A stretch of DNA of 64,000 nt from JAICYJ01 sp963737445 (GCA_963737445.1 CAVTSO010000001.1:62001-126000), one strand, 5' to 3'. Shown: positions 42,876-52,135, counted from the first letter of the stretch. Notes: generated by a model from the sequence alone, not told the origin. Made by a program: numbers and translations.

Positions 42876-44206
42876 CGCAGCGACTACTGGCAACGTACGT
42901 CGGCCTCACGGCGATCGTGATCGTCGCGCTGGGTGTGCCGCTCGGGATCGCCTACCAGCACGACGTCCAGCATGATCGTACGCTTCAGGTGCAGGCAGGC
43001 ACAGCGGCGCTGGCGACGCTGGTCGACGATTCGGCAGAGCGCTCTATCACCGTCACCGCCCCCGTCCTCGCCGCCAAGTACGCCCAGCAACTGCGGGCAC
43101 GGATCATCGTGCTGGGCCCGCGGACGGGCGTTCTCGCCGACACCGGGCGCGGCTCCGTCTCACCGTTCATGCCCGCCGTTCGCGACGCGCGGCCCGGACA
43201 GATCACCACTGGCAGCGCGGCCGGCCGGCTCTACGTGATCGCATCTACGATCGGCGGCGGCCACGTGCTTGCGATCTACCAGGAGGTCGGTGCGAACAGC
43301 GCCGTGCGTCACTACTGGCTGCTGATCGGCCTGTTCGCGGGGGGAGCGCTGATCGTGGCCGCCGGCATCGGTCTCCTGCTCGCACGCAGCGTGACGCGGC
43401 CCCTACGGACGCTGGAGCGCGCGACGTTAACGGCCGGCGAGGGGCATCCGGCTCCAGTGCCGGAGACGGGGCCGCCGGAGGTGCGGTCACTAGCACGAAG
43501 CTTCAACGAGGCGGCCCGCCGACTGAACCGCCTGCTCGACGCGCAGGCGGAGTGGGTGTCAGACGCGTCGCACGAGCTGCGGACACCCCTTGCTGCCATG
43601 CGACTGCGGCTCGAAAATGCGCGCTCGGGGCCGGCGAGCAACGAGGACATCGCCGCGGCACTCGCCGACCTCGACCGCCTGACACGACTCACCGATGACC
43701 TGCTCGCCCTAAGCCGCGTCGATGCCACCAGCGACTCGCCGGCACCGGTCGACCTTGAGCAGGTCATCGCCGATCGGATCGCACTGTGGTCGCCGCTTGC
43801 TGCGGAGCAGAGCGTGGCCCTCATACCCCACATCGACGGTCATCCATTCGCTGCCTCGCGCGGCGGGACCGTCGAGCAAGCACTCGACAACCTGCTGGCG
43901 AATGCGTTCGAGGCGGCACCCGCCAACTCGTCCATCACGATCTCGGCAGGTCCCGAAGGCGATTGTGTTGCGCTTCACGTGATCGATGAAGGCCCGGGCA
44001 TGACACCGCAGGAGCGCGCGCGTGCCTTCGACCGCTTCTGGCGGGGGACCACGGCACGCCCCGGCGAAGGATCGGGTCTCGGACTCGCCATCGTCCGCAG
44101 CCTAGTGGAGCGAGATCGCGGCACAGTGGAGCTTCGGGCGGCTGCAAGCGGCGGCATCGACGCCGTCGTGCGACTGCCACTGACCGCTCACATTTCGACC
44201 GCCTGA
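42872..44206 (+). CDS. Sensor histidine kinase
   Basis: This 444-residue protein has a first helix (about 8-27), an extracytoplasmic domain of about 120 residues, a second helix (about 149-170) and HAMP. HisKA has WVSDASHELRTPL with His234. HATPase motifs are DNLLANAFEAAP, IDEGPGMTP and GSGLGLAIVRSLV. It is orthodox. The extracytoplasmic part (KYAQQLRARIIVLGPRTGVL, SPFMPAVRDARPGQITTGSA) suggests a ligand or redox signal but no family is named. The downstream Ser-rich secreted gene may be its target. Confidence 0.92.
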   Translation: MTQRLLATYVGLTAIVIVALGVPLGIAYQHDVQHDRTLQVQAGTAALATLVDDSAERSITVTAPVLAAKYAQQLRARIIVLGPRTGVLADTGRGSVSPFMPAVRDARPGQITTGSAAGRLYVIASTIGGGHVLAIYQEVGANSAVRHYWLLIGLFAGGALIVAAGIGLLLARSVTRPLRTLERATLTAGEGHPAPVPETGPPEVRSLARSFNEAARRLNRLLDAQAEWVSDASHELRTPLAAMRLRLENARSGPASNEDIAAALADLDRLTRLTDDLLALSRVDATSDSPAPVDLEQVIADRIALWSPLAAEQSVALIPHIDGHPFAASRGGTVEQALDNLLANAFEAAPANSSITISAGPEGDCVALHVIDEGPGMTPQERARAFDRFWRGTTARPGEGSGLGLAIVRSLVERDRGTVELRAAASGGIDAVVRLPLTAHISTA

Positions 44207-44314
44207 ATCTCCAGTCTGATTCCTGTCTGAAGCCTGGACGCTCCCTCGATAGTCCTTTACCCGGCCGTCGTTACGGTGATTGCACAACCCAATCACCACT
44301 CCAGGAGGTCTACC

Positions 44315-44740
44315 GTGAAGCGCAACATCATCATCGCAGGAGCCGCCGCTTTTGCACTCGCCGCCCCCGCCGGCGCGTTCGCCACTAGCGGCGCGTCGCA
44401 CTCAGACAAGAGCAGCCCCGACAAGCGCAGCAAGGTCGAGCTGCGCTCCACGCACTCCTCCCGCGACCACAACAGCAGCCGGAGCGAACGGTACTCGAAC
44501 GACAAGCCAGGAAGCGGCCCAAGCTTCGTTTCTTCGTCGGGCAAGGACACGCAGCAGTCGAGCGATCGTTCGCCGGACCGCATGAAGAGCGAATCCATCC
44601 GAAGCAAGTCGCCCTCCAAGAACACGTCCAGCTCCAACTCGGGCAGCGACAAGTCAACGACCAGCCCAGACACCAAGCAGTCGGGAAGCAACTCCTCCGA
44701 CCCACACAGCGCCGACTACCAGAGCAGCAACGACCGCTAA
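44315..44740 (+). CDS. Secreted Ser/Lys/Asp-rich low-complexity protein
   Basis: GTG 44315 with AGGAGG at 44303-44308 gives a signal peptide (NIIIAGAAAFALAAPAGAFA) and a mature part of about 120 residues rich in Ser, Lys, Asp, Arg and Thr (SDKSSPDKRSKVELRSTHSS, then NTSSSNSGSDKSTTSPDTKQ). It has no hydrophobic core and is likely disordered. Such proteins can bind cations or the cell wall. It follows the kinase by about 110 bases and is followed by a strong hairpin. Ser/Asp richness suggests calcium or matrix binding, which is only a guess. Confidence 0.7.
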   Translation: MKRNIIIAGAAAFALAAPAGAFATSGASHSDKSSPDKRSKVELRSTHSSRDHNSSRSERYSNDKPGSGPSFVSSSGKDTQQSSDRSPDRMKSESIRSKSPSKNTSSSNSGSDKSTTSPDTKQSGSNSSDPHSADYQSSNDR

Positions 44741-44771
44741 CCACGCGGAGCACAACCTAGTCTCCGCGCCC

Positions 44772-44806
44772 GCCGGCCCGTCGCGTACAGAACGCGGCGA
44801 GCCGGC
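44772..44806 (+). terminator. GC-rich hairpin after the Ser-rich secreted gene
   Basis: GCCGGC..CGTCGCG pairs with CGCGGCG..GCCGGC across TACAGAA, with a G-T wobble and one unpaired position. There is no T-run. It lies 32 bases after the stop and is a plausible transcription terminator for the secreted-protein gene. Confidence 0.55.
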
Positions 44807-45060
44807 ACGCATTCTGGCTACACGCCGGCCGTCAATCCCCACGCAGACCGTCACGCAGATGGCAGCGAGTGACTGCGCCGAGACCTCGGCATGGCTAGCC
44901 TCGACACGCTCCCATCGCGGGGCGCCGTGCCACGGTCGGACCCGTACTCGCGCCGGAAGAGCCGGACGAACCGGCTCGAGTGGGGCAGCAGTCCGCGCTC
45001 TACCGTTAGCCGGGATCGTCCATGCGGACGGGTCACGGACCGTTGCGACGATAGGTCGTA
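44807..45060 (+). other. Intergenic between convergent genes
   Basis: About 250 bases without a recognisable gene between the hairpin and the L,D-transpeptidase stop. Confidence 0.4.
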
Positions 45061-46204
45061 TCAGGCGATGGTGACGGGGGTGCCGAGGCTGGCGAAGTTC
45101 CATACGACCATCGAGTCGCCGACTGGTACTCGCACGCAGCCGTGGCTGGCTGGGTATGGTGGCACGTCTGGGTACTCGTGAATCGCGTAACCGCCGGTGA
45201 AGTAGTTGGCATACGGCATCCATACCTGGAATGGCACCGCCCACGACATCCGCTCTTTGCGGTAGATCGCAAACGTGCCGTGTGGGGTGACGTGGCCGGC
45301 AGCGGCGGTCGAGACGTGGATCGCGCGGACGACGCGTCCACCGGTTACCAAGAGCAGCACCTGCTGGGCGATATGAATCTCGATATGCTGCCCGGCGGTC
45401 GACCACGGCGCTGGCGCGCGGGCGTGGCGAAGCCTTGCTAGTGTGAGTGGTCCTGCGATGCCGTCCCGGGTGAGTCCCTCCCAGCCCTGAAACGCGATCA
45501 CCGCCTGCAGTGTGCTGTAGTCGTATTCGCCGGTGGCATACCCCGCGGAGAGGTAGCCAAGCGCGGCCAGACGGCGCTGAAGCAGCACGACCTGTGATCC
45601 GGTCGCGCCCGGCTCCATCGCCGCAAACGGGATGACCTGTGTGGCATGCAGCAGCCGCTGCAGCGACCCAGCGAGTTGCGCCGTCCATGCTGGTGGCTCC
45701 AGCTTCCAGCGTACGGTCAGCCGTCCTACCTGCCCCTGCCACGCCATCGCCCAGCGGGTAGCGGCGTCTAACCGTTGACGCCCCGCGCGTATCCGTCCTG
45801 GAGCCGGCTGCCGTAGGCCATCCGCGACCAGACGTAGTGCGTTCGCTGTGATGCGTGCCGCGCGCACGCGACGGCGGTCAAGGACGACCAACCCTGCGCC
45901 GCCACTCGCCGCGGCGTAGCCGTCAAACGCGCGACCGGCCGCGCCGACCGTCCCGGCGACCCGGCTGCGGCTGGCGCTTGTCCCCGGCTGCAGACCGGCC
46001 AATGCGTCAGCAGCCGCCTCGGCTGCCCGGGCGGTGGTTCGCCGTCGGCTCACGCATCGCACTCAGGTACGCGCGAATCTCGGCCCTGCGCTGGTGTCCC
46101 GGCGCCGGTGCAGTTGTGCTGCTGGGATTCGAACCCTGCGGTTGCGTCCGGCCCGACGCGCAGGCGCCTGCCGACAAGCCGACCATTCCAGCCAAGATGG
46201 TCGC
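45061..46204 (-). pseudogene. L,D-transpeptidase lipoprotein with peptidoglycan-binding domain, frameshifted N-terminus
   Basis: The N-terminal part (ATILAGMVGLSAGACASGRT, then HQRRAEIRAYLSAMREPTA) is a lipoprotein leader with lipobox AGAC. At about 46045 the frame changes and continues TTARAAEAAADALAGLQPGT. The rest is normal. A peptidoglycan-binding unit (GSQVVLLQRRLAALGYLSAG, then LTRDGIAGPLTLARL) is followed by a YkuD domain (HIEIHIAQQVLLLVTGGRVV, YAIHEYPDVPPYPASHGCVR) with the catalytic Cys in HGCVRVP. It cross-links peptidoglycan at the cell wall. One indel separates leader and body. If it is an assembly error the protein is complete. Confidence 0.8.
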
Positions 46205-46387
46205 CCAAGAGGTACTTCGTCGCTCGAACCAACCAGAGCGACATGGATGAAGCCTCTCTCCGCGCGCCGACAGGCGAATCGGTAGCAGCACCGATTCTCG
46301 ATGCGGGCGATCCCTGACTACCCATCGGGCGTCGGCCTAGTCGAAGGTTCCCGAGGCGCACCCGACACGCGTAGCGCAGCGTCTGCG

Positions 46388-46748
46388 ACGGAGTCCTGCT
46401 CGAACGGCTCGTCGCCAACCTCCTCTCGAACGCCGAGCGCTACAACATCGCGGGCGGCAGTGTCACGATTTCGACTGGAAGCGACAACGGCGCGTCCGTG
46501 GTGCGAGTCGCCAACACCGGCCGCTCGTACCGCCCGATCAAGTCGACCGGCTGTTCCTGCCGTTCACCCGCCTCGATGACCGCACCCGCCACGACGGCTT
46601 CGGACTCGGTCTCACCCTCGTCTCGTCAATCGCCGCGGTACACGGGGGCACGGTAGAAGCAACCGCCAGGCCCACCGGTGGCCTCGATATCAGCGTCCGC
46701 CTCCTCCAACGCGAGGACGCCGTCGAACAACCGCCGCCGCACGACTGA
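46388..46748 (+). pseudogene. C-terminal fragment of a sensor histidine kinase (HATPase)
   Basis: The fragment reads LLERLVANLLSNAERYNIAG (the N box), SVTISTGSDNGASVVRVANT, then in a shifted frame VDRLFLPFTRLDDRTRHDGF and GLGLTLVSSIAAVHGGTVEA, the G2 box. It ends EQPPPHD at TGA 46746-46748. No HAMP, HisKA or membrane segment precedes it. It is a truncated kinase with a frameshift near 46530. Confidence 0.7.
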
Positions 46749-47427
46749 GGTCGCTAACCCGCGTGGCCCTGCGGGCGCCCGCGGAGAGCCACGGCGATTC
46801 TCGCGACGCCCTGATCAGCTGGAGCCGTCGAGAACGCGGATTTGGTATGTGCGTTGCCGGCAGGTGGCCACGGTCAGGGTAACTGCCTGATCACCGTCGC
46901 CCTGAACGGGGCGGGTTTTTCTGGCTGGCGGTACCAATACAGCACCACGAACCGAAACCATGCACGTGTAGATGGAGGAGGATGAGATCGGGGCGCTGGT
47001 CGTACCTTTCGTCAGGACGCGGTTCGCGACAAGCTGACTCGCCCGATCCGCACGACCTGCACCTCCTCGGCCCGGTGGCCGCTCGCAGGTCGTCGTCGAC
47101 CGCTCCGGAGAATCGCACGACCCGTGCGCACGCATCGGCGAGGGTACGATCCGTCTCGGGATCTACTGGCTGGCTCGGGGCCCAGATGCCGCGATCGTCT
47201 CGCCGCCCCACCCCTTGACCTCCTTGATCTGGTCGCTGTGCCAGCCGGCCGTGGCGACGGCGACGTCATCGAGTGCGCGCTGCGGAGCCGCGAGCGGGCC
47301 CCTCAGACCGCCCGGCGGCCAGATACATGATCCGTAGTGATCCGCAAGGCGGCGCCTGGAAAGCCCCGATGCGCGCCGAATCAGCGGGTGCGATGGTGAA
47401 GCCATCCCGCTGATCGGAGGCGCTCGG
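46749..47427 (-). other. Intergenic, no gene called
   Basis: Both strands contain open frames of 60-100 codons but none has a convincing start, domain or composition. One minus-strand end (GDGDQAVTLTVATCRQRTYQ, stop 46815) looks somewhat protein-like and may be a relic of a secreted protein. Confidence 0.35.
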
Positions 47428-48138
47428 ATGACTACCCACGTTCACATCAAGCCGGTGTCTGTCCCCCATGCTGTGCGCCAGCCGGCGTGGTTCGTGTTCG
47501 GATCAGCCGTCGCATTCGCCATCCCCTACGTCGGCGTGTCGCTGCTCGACCTGCAGCATGATGTCTACTACGCGGCCTACTTCGCGATCACGCTCGGAAT
47601 GCTCAGCGCCTACGCCAGAACCGAGCAGATCGACGTGCGCGCCCTGCTCACCCGCAACTGGGTCTGGAGCCTCGCCATCGGAGTGCCGGTCGGAGTGTTC
47701 GTGATGTGGAATGTATTTCGCACCGACGCCGGCACGCCCCGACCCCACGGCGCGTACTTCGCTTTTGAGATCCTCTGGCGCGGCGTCGGCTACGGCATGG
47801 TCGACACGCTGCTGCTCACCGCATTTCCCTGCGTGGTTGCCTACAGCATCCTCCACGGCAAGATCCACGGATTCGCCGGACGCACCCGCTACATCGCGCT
47901 CTCCATCCCGCTGATCATGCTAATCACCGCCACCTACCACCTCGGCTATCCCCAGTACCGACAGGACGGCGTCGCAAAGCCCGAGACCGGCAACACCATC
48001 ATGTCGATCCCGATGCTCGCAACCGCCAACCCGATTGGGTCAATGGCCGCGCACGTGTCGATGCACGTCACCTCCGTAACCCACTCCTACGAGACCAAGA
48101 TCTTCCTACCCCCACAGACGTTCGTCACGTCGAAATAG
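47428..48138 (+). CDS. Membrane protein, CPBP-protease-like
   Basis: This 236-residue protein has about six or seven helices. Features that recall CPBP intramembrane proteases are FEILWRGVGYGMVDTLLLTA (an ExxxR-type motif), TATYHLGYPQYRQDG, and NPIGSMAAHVSMHV near the C-terminus with a conserved-looking N...H pair. The classic EExxxR is reduced to a single Glu, so the assignment is tentative. It could cleave or handle membrane peptides. The stop is followed by the second copy of the structured intergenic element. Confidence 0.6.
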   Translation: MTTHVHIKPVSVPHAVRQPAWFVFGSAVAFAIPYVGVSLLDLQHDVYYAAYFAITLGMLSAYARTEQIDVRALLTRNWVWSLAIGVPVGVFVMWNVFRTDAGTPRPHGAYFAFEILWRGVGYGMVDTLLLTAFPCVVAYSILHGKIHGFAGRTRYIALSIPLIMLITATYHLGYPQYRQDGVAKPETGNTIMSIPMLATANPIGSMAAHVSMHVTSVTHSYETKIFLPPQTFVTSK

Positions 48139-48151
48139 TGCGCGGAGACGA

Positions 48152-48332
48152 GCGCCGCAGAACGCCTTACGCAACTCTCACCTTGCACTAGGCGCGCCCT
48201 CAACCGGCCGGTCTAGCCTGCAAGAGAGTCGGAGCCAACCCCCTCGTTAAAGCCCTCTCCGTGCGAGGTGAGGACGGCCCGTCACATCAGGCCCGCCCGG
48301 TGGCCTGGAGCCTCCGCCGGGCGGGCCACCAG
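48152..48332 (+). ncRNA. Candidate structured RNA, copy 2 of a two-copy intergenic element
   Basis: It aligns with 41163-41341 along its full length with scattered substitutions. It keeps GGCCCGCCCGG/CCGGGCGGGCC (11 bp), and its outer helix is extended: ACTCTC pairs with GAGAGT and TTGCA with TGCAA. In copy 1 the corresponding bases are ACTCT/AGAGT. It begins 13 bases after the CPBP-like gene stop. An untranslated RNA or repeated 3' element is likely. Confidence 0.55.
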
Positions 48333-48345
48333 GCTGGAGGAGTCC

Positions 48346-48459
48346 TCACCGCTCGGACTGCTGATCCTCGTCGGGCGGCGGGTACGGTTTCCCGGTGTAC
48401 GGGTCGAACGGCAGCCGCCGCACCTGCGCCGGCTCCACGCGCTTCTCAGGCGTATCCAT
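48346..48459 (-). CDS. Possible 37-residue protein
   Basis: ATG 48459 gives a short product (MDTPEKRVEPAQVRRLPFDP, YTGKPYPPPDEDQQSER) with coherent hydrophilic, Pro-rich composition. An upstream in-frame GTG would add a few residues. The ribosome-binding site is weak. It could be an independent peptide or the C-terminus of a larger damaged gene. Confidence 0.35.
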   Translation of the reverse strand: MDTPEKRVEPAQVRRLPFDPYTGKPYPPPDEDQQSER

Positions 48460-48707
48460 GCCTACCCCGATACCCGCCTTTCCCACATCCGACACCTGCC
48501 GTAACCTGCTACCGGCGTCACGTCTCACCCCACAGCTCAGCCTGCTGCTCGTAGAACGAGGCGGCCGATGTCTGCCGTCGCTCCTGTGAGAACAGCGGGT
48601 CAGCGTGGCAGCGACGGAGCCCCCGATCTCGGAGCATGCTCGTGGTGGCCGGCCGCCGACGGTGCGGCCGACGTCGTCCCGGCGTACCGACTTATCCGCG
48701 GATGCCG

Positions 48708-49130
48708 TCAGCGGACCTGCGCGGCGAGGACTGCCTGTTCGCTCCAGTTCCACGCGTACCAAGCGATCCCGCCTGACGTGGCGATCAATATGACAGAGAT
48801 GAACCCGTACGCCAGAGTCGGTGTGCCAACGAACAAAGTGGCTATCTGGACGACGGTCAGGAGTAGACCTACGATCACGTTCGTCAAGCAATTCCATCGG
48901 TATCCCAACATCCGCGACAAGATGACCATTGCGGTCGGAATCTCCACGAGAACGGCGGCACCCAGTAGGAACGTTTGGGTGTAATGCACGTTCGAGTGGT
49001 GGTTGATGAACACGTTGTAGTACAGCGTGTTGATGTCGATATATGCGGTGTTGAACATGTAGAAGACCCACAGCCATGACAGTCTCGACGCCATCGTCGA
49101 GACCGCCGGGGGGAACCATTCACGCTTCAT
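48708..49130 (-). CDS. DUF6326 family membrane protein
   Basis: ATG 49130 follows GGGAGG. The 140-residue protein has four helices. The sequence ASRLSWLWVFYMFNTAYIDI, TQTFLLGAAVLVEIPTAMVI, LLTVVQIATLFVGTPTLAYG and GGIAWYAWNW matches the DUF6326 pattern. The conserved GAAVLxEIPxAM and FVGTPT stretches are clear. The family function is unknown. It converges towards the second copy of the structured element. Confidence 0.8.
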   Translation of the reverse strand: MKREWFPPAVSTMASRLSWLWVFYMFNTAYIDINTLYYNVFINHHSNVHYTQTFLLGAAVLVEIPTAMVILSRMLGYRWNCLTNVIVGLLLTVVQIATLFVGTPTLAYGFISVILIATSGGIAWYAWNWSEQAVLAAQVR

Positions 49131-49392
49131 CGCAGACCTCCCGTGCTGGATCAACGGGCCGTGGCCCGATAAGTCTTGGCCAGGCCGGTGGCCTGGAACT
49201 CTTGAGGGTCTGCTCGGTCGTCACCACGGGCGCGCTCCCGCGATATCGGTGCCCGCCGGCCCGATTCTACCCAAGCGCCGAGCCCAGCTCGACCGCCTGT
49301 CTCGATCCGTAACAGCGTGTGGAAAGACCGGATCGGCTTCAAGCCCCGGCCACAGCGCTAGTGCGGATGGGGGGAGGCGTAGGGTAGGACTC

Positions 49393-50145
49393 GTGCACAG
49401 CGACCCGGCGCGAGATTGGGCGGCTCTCTTCGCGGAGTTCGACGCAGTGGGCCCGACCGAGCTCCCGCCCGAGGGGAGGAGCCAGTACGAGGCCGACACC
49501 CAATCTGCAGAGGTGGTCGACCTAGGAGCCGTGAGATACCTTCCAGCGATGGACGACGTGATCGTCGGGGCCAAGGCGGCGGTCGCTGGCCACCCCGCGG
49601 TGATCGGCGTGGAGTTCGCCGGGTCGCGCTCGTGTGGCACGCATACGGAGCACTCCGACTGGGACTTCGCGGTCCAGACCGACGACTTCGACGCGCTGGC
49701 GCGTGACCTTCCGGCGCTGGCGGAGACACTCGACCCGCTTGCGGCCCAGTGGGAACCGTTGGGCGACTTCCCGGTCTACATGGTGCTCGTGCCGGGCCCG
49801 ACCAAGATCGAGTACCTGTTCCTCGACCGCTCCCAGGCCGCCAGGCCGCCGGTCACGCCGGGTGCGGACACGCTGGTGGCGATCGACGCGCATTTCTGGG
49901 ACTGGGTCTGGTGGCTCGCTACGAAGGCGAGCGTGGGGCGCAGCGATCTCGTCGCCGGGCACATGCCTCAACTCCACGCCCACATCCTCGGCCCGATCGG
50001 CGCCGATGCGGTCCCGGCCGACCTAGGTGCCGCGATCGCCGAGTACCTGACCCGCCGGGCCGAGCTCGAGCGCCGATTCGAGGTGGAAGTGCCGCGCCGG
50101 CTGGGGGACAACGTCGAGGCCGGGATACGCCGCATCATGTCGTAG
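49393..50145 (+). CDS. Nucleotidyltransferase-domain protein
   Basis: GTG 49393 gives 250 residues. The motif GVEFAGSRSCGTHTEHSDWD contains the G-S-x9-D-x-D pattern of DNA polymerase beta-like nucleotidyltransferases, with metal-binding Asp in SDWDF. A helical C-terminal half (FWDWVWWLATKASVGRSDLV, AAIAEYLTRRAELERRFEVE) follows. The family includes antibiotic adenylyltransferases and MNT antitoxins. No HEPN gene is adjacent, so a toxin-antitoxin pair is not supported. Substrate unknown. Confidence 0.82.
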   Translation: MHSDPARDWAALFAEFDAVGPTELPPEGRSQYEADTQSAEVVDLGAVRYLPAMDDVIVGAKAAVAGHPAVIGVEFAGSRSCGTHTEHSDWDFAVQTDDFDALARDLPALAETLDPLAAQWEPLGDFPVYMVLVPGPTKIEYLFLDRSQAARPPVTPGADTLVAIDAHFWDWVWWLATKASVGRSDLVAGHMPQLHAHILGPIGADAVPADLGAAIAEYLTRRAELERRFEVEVPRRLGDNVEAGIRRIMS

Positions 50146-50515
50146 CCGTGCGAACGCTGGTGGTCGTCTCGCCCGATCTGACGGCTCGGGCGCAGACGCT
50201 CCTGGCTGACAATCGGGTGGCTGTGACGAGCGACGGGCAGTCGTCCTCTGCGACTGGTAGAGCGTCCGCATCTGGCTTGTCGGCTCGTCGAGATCAGAAC
50301 GCCGATCTGAGCCTTGTCGCGGTTCAAGGACGCCGACCAGGTCGCGGACCATCGCTACGCCGATGTTTTTGTCAAGGAGAGGACGAGGTGCTTCGTCTTG
50401 GCTCCAGCGCCTGGTCGCCCGCAGTTGACTCCGAAGTTCGCCGGCATCGCGGTCCGCGTTTTCCCCGATGCGGGCGCGGCCGTCACAGGCGAGCCTGGAG
50501 TTGGAGGTGATTGTC
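50146..50515 (+). other. Intergenic, no gene called
   Basis: A GTG at 50148 opens a frame (product begins RTLVVVSPDLTARAQTLLAD) that becomes shadow-like after about 35 residues. It may be a small relic. GGAGG at 50503-50507 serves the next gene. Confidence 0.35.
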
Positions 50516-51148
50516 ATGCAAGTCACAACACAAAGGCCGCCGATCGTCCTCGAGGGCGAGTTGGCACCTCACCTGAGCCGCTGGCTGTGGCTCGTGAAGT
50601 GGATTCTCGCGATCCCCCACTACGTCGTGCTCGTCTTCCTCTGGGTCGCGTTTGCCGTGCTCACCGTGATCGCGTTCTTCGCGGTGCTGTTCACCGGGCG
50701 CTACCCGCGGGGGATCTTCGGCTTCAACGTGGGCGTGCTGCGCTGGTCGTGGCGCGTCAACTTCTACACGTTCGGTGCCCTCGGCACCGACGAGTACCCG
50801 CCGTTCACGCTCGCGGAGGTGCCCGAGTACCCGGCACGGCTGGAGATCGATTATCCGCAGAACCTCCGCCGCGGTCTCCCCCTCCTCGGGTTGGTGGCTG
50901 CTCGGCATCCCGCAGTTCTGCATCGCTGGGATCCTCGGCGGGGGCGGATGGGTCTCGGGCTGATCGGCATCCTCGTCCTCGTCGCCGGCGTCCTGGTGCT
51001 CTTCAAGGATCGATACCCGCAGGACATCTTCGACCTCGTACTCGGCCTCAACCGCTGGGTGCTGCGTGTCGTCGCCTACGCGGCGTTCATGACCCGCGAG
51101 TACCCGCCGTTCCGGATCGACACCGGCCCGCACGAGCCAGAGCCGTGA
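50516..51148 (+). CDS. DUF4389 membrane protein with two compensating frameshifts
   Basis: ATG 50516 follows GGAGG. The protein of 210 residues has the DUF4389 pattern twice: SRWLWLVKWILAIPHYVVLV with FTGRYPRGIFGFNVGV, and later LIGILVLVAGVLVLFKDRYP with LVLGLNRWVLRV. Between about 50895 and 50955 the correct continuation (GWWLLGIPQFCIAGILGGGG) lies in the +1 frame, and the original frame resumes afterwards. An extra T near 50898 and a missing base near 50955 explain this. The protein stays open but about 20 residues are altered. It is a shorter relative of 16372-17745. Confidence 0.75.
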   Translation: MQVTTQRPPIVLEGELAPHLSRWLWLVKWILAIPHYVVLVFLWVAFAVLTVIAFFAVLFTGRYPRGIFGFNVGVLRWSWRVNFYTFGALGTDEYPPFTLAEVPEYPARLEIDYPQNLRRGLPLLGLVAARHPAVLHRWDPRRGRMGLGLIGILVLVAGVLVLFKDRYPQDIFDLVLGLNRWVLRVVAYAAFMTREYPPFRIDTGPHEPEP

Positions 51149-51487
51149 GGAACTGGCGACCCATTCTCATGATCGTACTCGGCGCTGCACTTGCGGCGCT
51201 TGGGGTCTTGTGGATCCTTCAGGGTGCGGGTGTCGTTCACATTCGACCCGTCTTGTGCGTTGCCAACTGCAAGCCGGTAGACAAGTCAAACGGCTGGATA
51301 GTCGCGCATCGTGGCGCTCATTCTCGGCATTGCAGCCACAGCGGCAGGACTCCGCCACGAGTACCGGCATCGACGGGCTAAAGCCGCTCCGCACACCCCT
51401 TGCCACAGTCAAGGGCGGCCCCGCAAGTACCACGTGAAGGTCGAGAAGTGGGTGCGGAAGATCGGCCTGAACCGCGTCCACCAATAA
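51145..51487 (+). pseudogene. Small membrane protein, frameshifted
   Basis: GTG 51145 overlaps the DUF4389 stop by GTGA. The first part (RNWRPILMIVLGAALAALGV, then LWILQGAGVVHIRPV and LCVANCKPVDKSNGW) is one helix plus a Cys-x4-Cys segment. From about 51300 a second frame continues with VALILGIAATAAGLRHEYRH and a basic tail ending at 51487. One base shift near 51300 joins them. It would be a two-helix small membrane protein coupled to DUF4389. Such pairs are frequent in these genomes. Confidence 0.55.
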
Positions 51488-51521
51488 AGGCCGTGATGAC
51501 CACCCTGCTCAGGACGGGTGG

Positions 51522-52001
51522 ATGAAACCGGAGGTAGGACCATGCGGAATGATGTTGATCCTCGCTGTGACGGGTGTCCTGGTCGTAGTGGCGCTGATCG
51601 GCGGTATCGCCTCGTCGTCGGGTGCGACGCCGGGAAGCGCCGTGCGGGTTGCTATCCGGAGCACGGGCGATCCGGTGGGTACGACCGGTGAGACGTTCCT
51701 TAAGCCGTCGTTCACGATCAACTACACCGGCGGGACTGTCCTGGTCGCTGGCGATCCGCTCGGCACGGCGCAGATCGACGTCGACGACGCGCTGCGCATC
51801 ACGATCAAGCATCAGGACGGCACGACGGCGTCCTACTACCACGACTTCAGCGCGAACTGCACGAACAGCAGCGACGTTCCGATCAACCCGGTCAGCCTCT
51901 CGTCGCGGCTCAAGCTCGGCGTGAACACGATCACGTTCCGGTTCATGGACAAGTGCGGCGGTGTTGAGGGTCGATGGGAGACCTGGCTGACGTTGCCCTA
52001 G
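51522..52001 (+). CDS. Secreted or membrane-anchored beta-rich protein
   Basis: The product of up to 159 residues starts with a hydrophobic segment (MMLILAVTGVLVVVALIGGI). A beta-rich domain follows (VRVAIRSTGDPVGTTGETFL, YTGGTVLVAGDPLGTAQIDV, KHQDGTTASYYHDFSANCTN, NTITFRFMDKCGGVEGRWE) with two Cys. The start may be ATG 51522 or ATG 51549. GGAGGTAGG lies between them and suits the later one poorly. It has no recognised family. The shape suggests a small extracytoplasmic sandwich domain. Confidence 0.6.
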   Translation: MKPEVGPCGMMLILAVTGVLVVVALIGGIASSSGATPGSAVRVAIRSTGDPVGTTGETFLKPSFTINYTGGTVLVAGDPLGTAQIDVDDALRITIKHQDGTTASYYHDFSANCTNSSDVPINPVSLSSRLKLGVNTITFRFMDKCGGVEGRWETWLTLP

Positions 52002-52135
52002 ACGGCACAGCGGGCCATACCTGAGGGCATGGGCGCAGCTGTCGAGCCCATGCCGCGCGCTGCGCTGCAGCTAGTCGGTCGCGGCGGGCTCTGGAAGCAG
52101 GGGTATTCGACCTGGACGCGTAAGTGTCTGGTCGA

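Noticed and set aside
46110..46150. GGGATTCGAACCC, resembling a tRNA T arm on the minus strand
   Set aside because: The stem fails to pair beyond three bases, no anticodon or acceptor stem is nearby, and the sequence codes for the lipoprotein part of the L,D-transpeptidase.
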